NCBI GenBank assembly: GCA_905209725.1
Contig: CAJLTZ010000060.1
Span: 1 to 15,731 of the forward strand
Length of the DNA stretch: 15,731 nt
Origin: an uncultured Muribaculaceae bacterium
Lineage (GTDB): Bacteria > Bacteroidota > Bacteroidia > Bacteroidales > Muribaculaceae
Direction: 5' to 3'
The position numbers were made by a program, and so were the translations under genes. Each line of letters opens with the position of its first letter. The stretch's first letter is position 1. Under the pieces are notes generated by a model. It saw nothing but the letters and a program-made list of their open reading frames with translations, ran no database searches and was not told where the DNA came from. Below are positions 12,401 through 15,731 of this stretch, piece by piece.

Positions 12401-13653
12401 ATCAGCGCAAACTCGTTGCCGCTACCAAGGAGGGCAGCAAGGAGAGGCTTCAGGCAGAGCAACAGTTACAGTCCCTGCTGATCGCGCAGATGCAGCGTAA
12501 ACAGCAGGAACGGGAACAGCTTGAAGCCAAGTATGCCTCCATGAAGAAGGACTACTTCGGCGACAATCCAAAAGAGGCTCAGGCCAAGTACGACGCCGAC
12601 CTCGCTTTGCTCGATGTCGTGTATCAGCGTGAACTTGCCGCCGCCGAAGGCAATGCCGAAGAAAAACTCCGCATCGACGAGGCATACGAAAAGGCGAAAC
12701 TCGCCCTGAAAAAGAAGTACGGGCTTCTTGCCGAGGAAGATACCCGCAACGCCATGGAACGGGGCATCGCCGATTCCGTGGAATGGCTCAACGGTGACGG
12801 AGGAAAGGCGCTCACGGGTACTCTCGACACGCTCGTTTCGGGTATGTCGGCTGTATTCTCGCAACTCTCCTCGCTCATGCAGGCCGAACTTGACATACAG
12901 ACAGCCGAGATAAACAAGCGGTACGATGCGGAAATCTCCCGTGCCGAGGGTAACACCTACAAGGTCAAGAAGCTCGAAAAGGACAAGGAGAAGGAAATCG
13001 CCAAGGCAAAGAAGGAGGCCAACCGCAAGATGTTCGCGATGCAGGTCATACAGGCCGTGGCGCAGACCGCGACCAACGCCCTGAACGCCTACGGTTCTGC
13101 CGCCGCAGTCCCGGTGGTAGGCTACATCCTCGCGCCCATCGCGGCTGCTATGGCTATCGCCGCAGGTGCCATCCAGATTGCCGCCATCAAGAAACAGCAA
13201 CAGGCTTCGGAGGCCCAGGGCTATCAGTCCGGCGGTTTTACCCCGGAGGGTAAGGCCGATGAAGTAGCAGGTGTCGTTCACAAAGGGGAATGGGTCGCTT
13301 CGCAACGCCTTGTCAATAATCCCCAAACCCGCCCTCTGTTGGAGGCTCTGGACTATGCTCAGCGAACCAACACTATCGGCTCTATAACTGCCGCCGATGT
13401 GTCGCGCACGATTACAGCTCCCGCAGTCATGGCCGCACAGCCCTCCGCGCCTCAAACCGTAGTGAACAACACCTATGCCGCCGCTCCCGCACCGTCTGAT
13501 GACAGAATGGTGGCCGTCCTCGACCGGCTCGATTCAAGACTGAACGAGCCATTTGTTACCGTGAACACCGTAGCCGGAAATCACGGCATACAACAGGCCC
13601 AGGACGAGTACGACCGCCTGATGAAGAATAAATCTCCCAAATCAAGGAAATAA
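9469..13653 (+). CDS. Tail tape measure protein (TP901 type)
   Basis: 1394 residues, the longest gene in the window, as expected for a protein whose length sets tail length. Residues ~1-140 are helical and charged, with Gln/Lys-rich heptads. A hydrophobic segment is at ~149-167 (TALLGFGAAITGLVMAG). Residues ~170-400 are the TP901-type core (EMDEQLGNTRKYTG, LNELAQEAGRLGKNT, then MAGIGSQAGLTIPQILAFGA). Further hydrophobic stretches are at ~485-560 and ~590-606. Residues ~842-858 are a Gly-rich linker. Residues ~865-1135 are coiled-coil, rich in Glu, Lys and Gln. Another hydrophobic segment is at ~1205-1240 (VPVVGYILAPIAAAMAIAAG), then a C-terminal GVVHKGEWVASQRLVNNP that I recall from Bacteroidales tape measures. 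A phage with a long tail (siphovirus or myovirus) is implied. The stop overlaps the next ATG (TAATG). Confidence 0.95.
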   Translation: MANYTSTANVILSVNGKQAQHVLSTLEKDASRLEKQIAKAAQAGDKATMKKLQRELRSTQRIMDQLKSSSASVDTVLSRLDKASPKELNRTLKTLQQQLNGIQRGTSAWDKHVAKIKAVKAELQRVNATLTTQQSLWVRFNNWLNMCQTALLGFGAAITGLVMAGRKAVNAFAEMDEQLGNTRKYTGMCQEDVLRLNDAFKHMDTRTPREKLNELAQEAGRLGKNTLESVQGYVEAADIINVALVDLGAGATQTIAKLTNIFGVEEMLGTKDAMLAVGSTVNVLSQNCTASKPYLVEFAQRMAGIGSQAGLTIPQILAFGAVLDANGQKVEMSATAIQKVIMNLANKNHEFAATVGIDANKLNETLKHSAKDGLLMFLEALQKMGQDVGFENATMTLAPAFKDMGLDAARVSQVLSTLAMHLDEVKWQMGEADKAFNEATSATKEYEIFNNTAQAAIDKARKRVGELAIELGEKLYPVMKHIYTSSGIFLRVLNVLVDFFIKYRREILTLTAVIVGYNAVMLVYNARTAMATKATALFHSTLKVLRMLLPALRLLFTPLVNAIQYFTNGLEVNYAMQQRWRKSMEAMKFSNWVGLILAVAGAVYAVTSRMNDARKAAEEARKQQEEFKRSITDLDEASAGYCAKEVDRLDALYKAATDEAKSTDERKKAAERLQALYPDYFKNLSTEEIMVGNARIAYDKLRNSIIEVARARAAAAKIEENEKQLLTLEQQAPGLKAQRDKDKQTHDAAVADWNRAREMESYQSYTNSTDAAAGQAVNVAPYARRVASTGQTYNASEAAYQANLTKQRQLNQANEFLRKKYEISAEALMEPENPDVPITYTGGGGSGNGGGGGGNAGSTDKFAKEKEWKEQQEASARISYATGETDYLAHMKRMDEIAVEYYERQLLHTDLTETERLTITAEWREAQKKQQERFDAESAEAENNRYNTEIAQLKQFYIDGSITKEDYDLKTEEAEIEHQRKLVAATKEGSKERLQAEQQLQSLLIAQMQRKQQEREQLEAKYASMKKDYFGDNPKEAQAKYDADLALLDVVYQRELAAAEGNAEEKLRIDEAYEKAKLALKKKYGLLAEEDTRNAMERGIADSVEWLNGDGGKALTGTLDTLVSGMSAVFSQLSSLMQAELDIQTAEINKRYDAEISRAEGNTYKVKKLEKDKEKEIAKAKKEANRKMFAMQVIQAVAQTATNALNAYGSAAAVPVVGYILAPIAAAMAIAAGAIQIAAIKKQQQASEAQGYQSGGFTPEGKADEVAGVVHKGEWVASQRLVNNPQTRPLLEALDYAQRTNTIGSITAADVSRTITAPAVMAAQPSAPQTVVNNTYAAAPAPSDDRMVAVLDRLDSRLNEPFVTVNTVAGNHGIQQAQDEYDRLMKNKSPKSRK

Positions 13654-15475
13654 TGCACATATACGTCAACAACAAACTGGCCGCACTCAAAAAGGGTACT
13701 TCCTTTGAGTACGTTTCCGAGAACCGCCTGTTTTCGGGCAGTGACGGCTACACCCTCACAATCACATTCCCCTTGAAGGGATGTCCCGAAAACATCGCTA
13801 TCTTCGGCCACATCAACCGTGCAGATGTAGCCGCGCAGAAAGTAATCTTTGACTGCGAGATACGCGACAAGGGCTTCTACAAGTTCGGCTCCATCACCAT
13901 CACCGAAATATCCGAGACCGAGGTCAAGACGCAGTTCCTCGAAGGACGCTCGGAACAGAACTTTGACAAGACCTTCGACAAGGTCTATATCAATGAACTT
14001 GACCTCGGCGCTCCGTCCATAACATATAAGTCCGGCATCACTCCGTACAATGCCTGGTACCCCGAATATTCGGGCTGTAAATGTGTGGCCCTGCCGTGGG
14101 TCAACGACTATTCGGGCAACATTCAGAACAAGGCGGAGCATATTGTCGATGACGCCGTGCAGAACAGGTCGCATTACGAGTGGAGCGAGGACACACCGGC
14201 TTGTCGTGGCAGCCGTATCTTCTTTACATCACAAAGAAGATATGCGAGGCCGTCGGCTATACCGCCGACTTCTCCAAGTGGGAGGACGTGGAGGAATACA
14301 AGTATCTCCTTATCTGCAACACTCTCCCTCATGCGTGGTATATGCCCGAATTTGCCAACGCTCTGCCGCATTGGACGGTCGAGGAATATTTCGAGAAACT
14401 TGAATTGTTCCTCGGCGGTGAGTTCGACTTCGACCATCGGGGCAAGCGCATCACTTTTGCCTTCACTCAGGCGACTCTGGCCGCGAAGCGTCCCGTCTGC
14501 CTCGAAGACGTGGTCGAGGATCACTCCACCGAGGTAAAGGTAGATGATGACCGCTGCGAGTATCTGGAATCGAAGAATCTTGTCTATAAGGACTGCGACC
14601 ATGAGATGTGGAAGTTCTACTCATGCGACTGGTTCATCAAGGGATGGCAGAACCGCGTTGTCAAATACAACTCCATGCGAGAGCTGCTTGACGCAAACCG
14701 CTCATATCGCACTTGGAACGGTCAGCACCACAGAGGCGGTCAAATCGACAAGCTGCTCTATGCCGCCGACTGCGACGCTTATTTCGTAATCCGTCCTATG
14801 AGTCGTGATATTAAAATTGAGTTCCGTCCAAATGGTGGAGTCTATGTTTATTACCTATACAAGTGCCGTCTGCAACCGGTCAATCTCTTTGGCGGTCGTA
14901 TCGTCAGTGAGGACGATGACGCTGAGCAGGTGGAGATTGAGTTTGTCCCGGCATGGATTGACGATACCGAGGAAAAATACGGTCGTGTGCTTTTCCTTTC
15001 CTTCTCCGGATATGATGAAGACACCAATACGACGAGCGAGAATGACAGCGATCACCCCTTTATGCTGACGCATACGGTTTCCTCGCTCGCCGCCGGGGAG
15101 AAGGAGAAAAAATCTGAATACTACGACCGCATTTATATCGGTTGGTACGATGGCTCCAACTACTATCAGGGAGGGCATCTGCCTTACCCGAATGTCGAGA
15201 ACATTGTTATTGCCGATGACTGGAGCAATTTCAACTACGCCCATTTCTCCCTGCGCATCAATGACCGACAGATAAGGAGGGGGCAGATTATCCACAACAT
15301 CGAGCCGAAGATGAAAACGACCTTTAAGTTTATCGCCGACAACATCCCCGATGTCCGCTCTGTTTTCCTCATTCGAGGCAAACGCTATGTCTGCGAAAAA
15401 ATGACTGCGACATTCACGGAGAACGGAATGTCGCAGCTCATCAAGGGTGTTTTCTACCCGATAGTCGAGGACTAA
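13653..15475 (+). pseudogene. Tail protein gene downstream of the tape measure, broken by a 1-nt deletion
   Basis: The first frame starts at 13653 (MHIYVNNKLAALKKGTSFEY...), overlapping the tape measure stop, and makes sense through HYEWSEDTP at about 14197. It then turns to nonsense until 14537. The expected continuation (GLSWQPYLLYITKKICEAVG...) is in the -1 frame, open from 14180 to 15475. Adding one G at the GG of 14198-14199 restores a single 607-residue protein reading DTPGLSWQPYLLY. I recall such ~600-residue proteins directly after the tape measure in Bacteroidales prophages, which suggests a distal tail or hub role; the exact function is unknown. No slippery heptamer is present, so programmed frameshifting is unlikely. 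The gene is either inactivated or carries a sequencing or assembly error. The second frame alone would give a 431-residue protein if translated from the ATG at 14180. Confidence 0.8.
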
Positions 15476-15678
15476 AAGCCCTTTCCTTTGGAACGCTCAT
15501 ATACGACCTCCTTTTGGCTGTCGCAGTCAGTTATACGGAACTGAACTGTGCAACCTTGGGGAATGTCGGTAGGTAGTTGTTTTACGAGAACTTCGATTAC
15601 CGAATCTACGGTACCAAATCCTATGTCGTTCACTTCCGCCATGACTTTACCCTTGAAATAGGCCCGTCCCTGAACCAT
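15472..15678 (-). CDS. Small protein of unknown function, convergent with the tail gene
   Basis: 68 residues, soluble, no signal or membrane segment. It reads MVQGRAYFKGKVMAEVNDIG, then VIEVLVKQLPTDIPQG, then VQFRITD, a plausible small alpha/beta fold. A second in-frame Met (MAEVNDIG) could be the true start. Its stop codon overlaps the stop of the tail gene by 4 nt on the opposite strand. The A-rich GCTAAAAAG just upstream of the ATG suits Bacteroidetes translation initiation; no clear TAnnTTTG box is seen in the remaining 50 nt of the window. No family recognised; codon usage resembles real genes. Confidence 0.6.
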   Translation of the reverse strand: MVQGRAYFKGKVMAEVNDIGFGTVDSVIEVLVKQLPTDIPQGCTVQFRITDCDSQKEVVYERSKGKGF

Positions 15679-15731
15679 CTTTTTAGCCTACATTATTCAT
15701 AGGGTGCCTTAACGTGCGGCACTGGGCTGAA

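Noticed and set aside
14190..14205. Programmed -1 frameshift in the tail gene
   Set aside because: The junction ACACCGGCTTG has no slippery heptamer and no obvious stimulatory hairpin; a deleted G explains it better.

Overview
The window looks like a stretch of a temperate phage (prophage) or phage-like element from a Bacteroidales host, probably a gut species. Evidence for the host is the promoter style: -7 boxes of the form TAnnTTTG, several with a TTTG-like or TTTT-like -33 element about 20 nt upstream, and no classical Shine-Dalgarno leaders. The protein families fit too: a DUF6712-like head protein, a Bacteroidetes-type tape measure protein and a Bacteroidetes-type lipoprotein. All family assignments come from reading the sequence and recall; no search was run.

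Layout. 75-884 is a DUF6712-like virion gene. 971-1657 is an AT-rich lipoprotein gene with its own promoter (a moron). 1750-2565 and 2562-3074 are two coupled phage genes of unknown function. A reverse-strand four-helix-bundle (S23/Avd-like) cassette (3075-3446), flanked by inverted arrays of a short GGGAATTG-type word, sits between 2562-3074 and an HK97 gp10-like tail-completion gene (3474-3926). Two AT-rich reverse-strand moron genes (4127-4674) follow, with a palindrome-bearing divergent promoter region. 4802-5830 is a virion (probably tail) protein. After tandem structured repeats (5834-6045) comes a compact lysis cassette: small membrane protein (holin candidate), PG-binding/amidase endolysin, and a lipoprotein with a C-terminal membrane anchor that fits a unimolecular spanin. 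A strong intrinsic terminator closes it (7441-7476).

From 7477 to about 9468 there is no convincing gene. This ~2 kb of GC-rich DNA is dense in stem-loops and internal duplications. It is followed by the 1394-residue tape measure gene (9469-13653), an overlapping tail gene broken by one missing base (13653-15475), and a small convergent reverse-strand gene (15472-15678).

The most interesting signal is a ~60-nt structured element present three times (1861-1920 +, 8435-8495 -, 9379-9440 +). Its outer arms and inner hairpin differ in sequence between copies yet mostly stay complementary. One copy lies in frame inside a protein gene, one lies in the leader of the tape measure gene, and one appears to have been inserted into one of two duplicated modules in the gene-free region. 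This resembles, by analogy, the in-frame palindromic elements known from Rickettsia. A second signal is a shared extended phage promoter: the 10-mer TGTCTTTTCC exactly 28 nt upstream of a TAnnTTTG box, twice, plus a degenerate third case at the same spacing before the tape measure gene.
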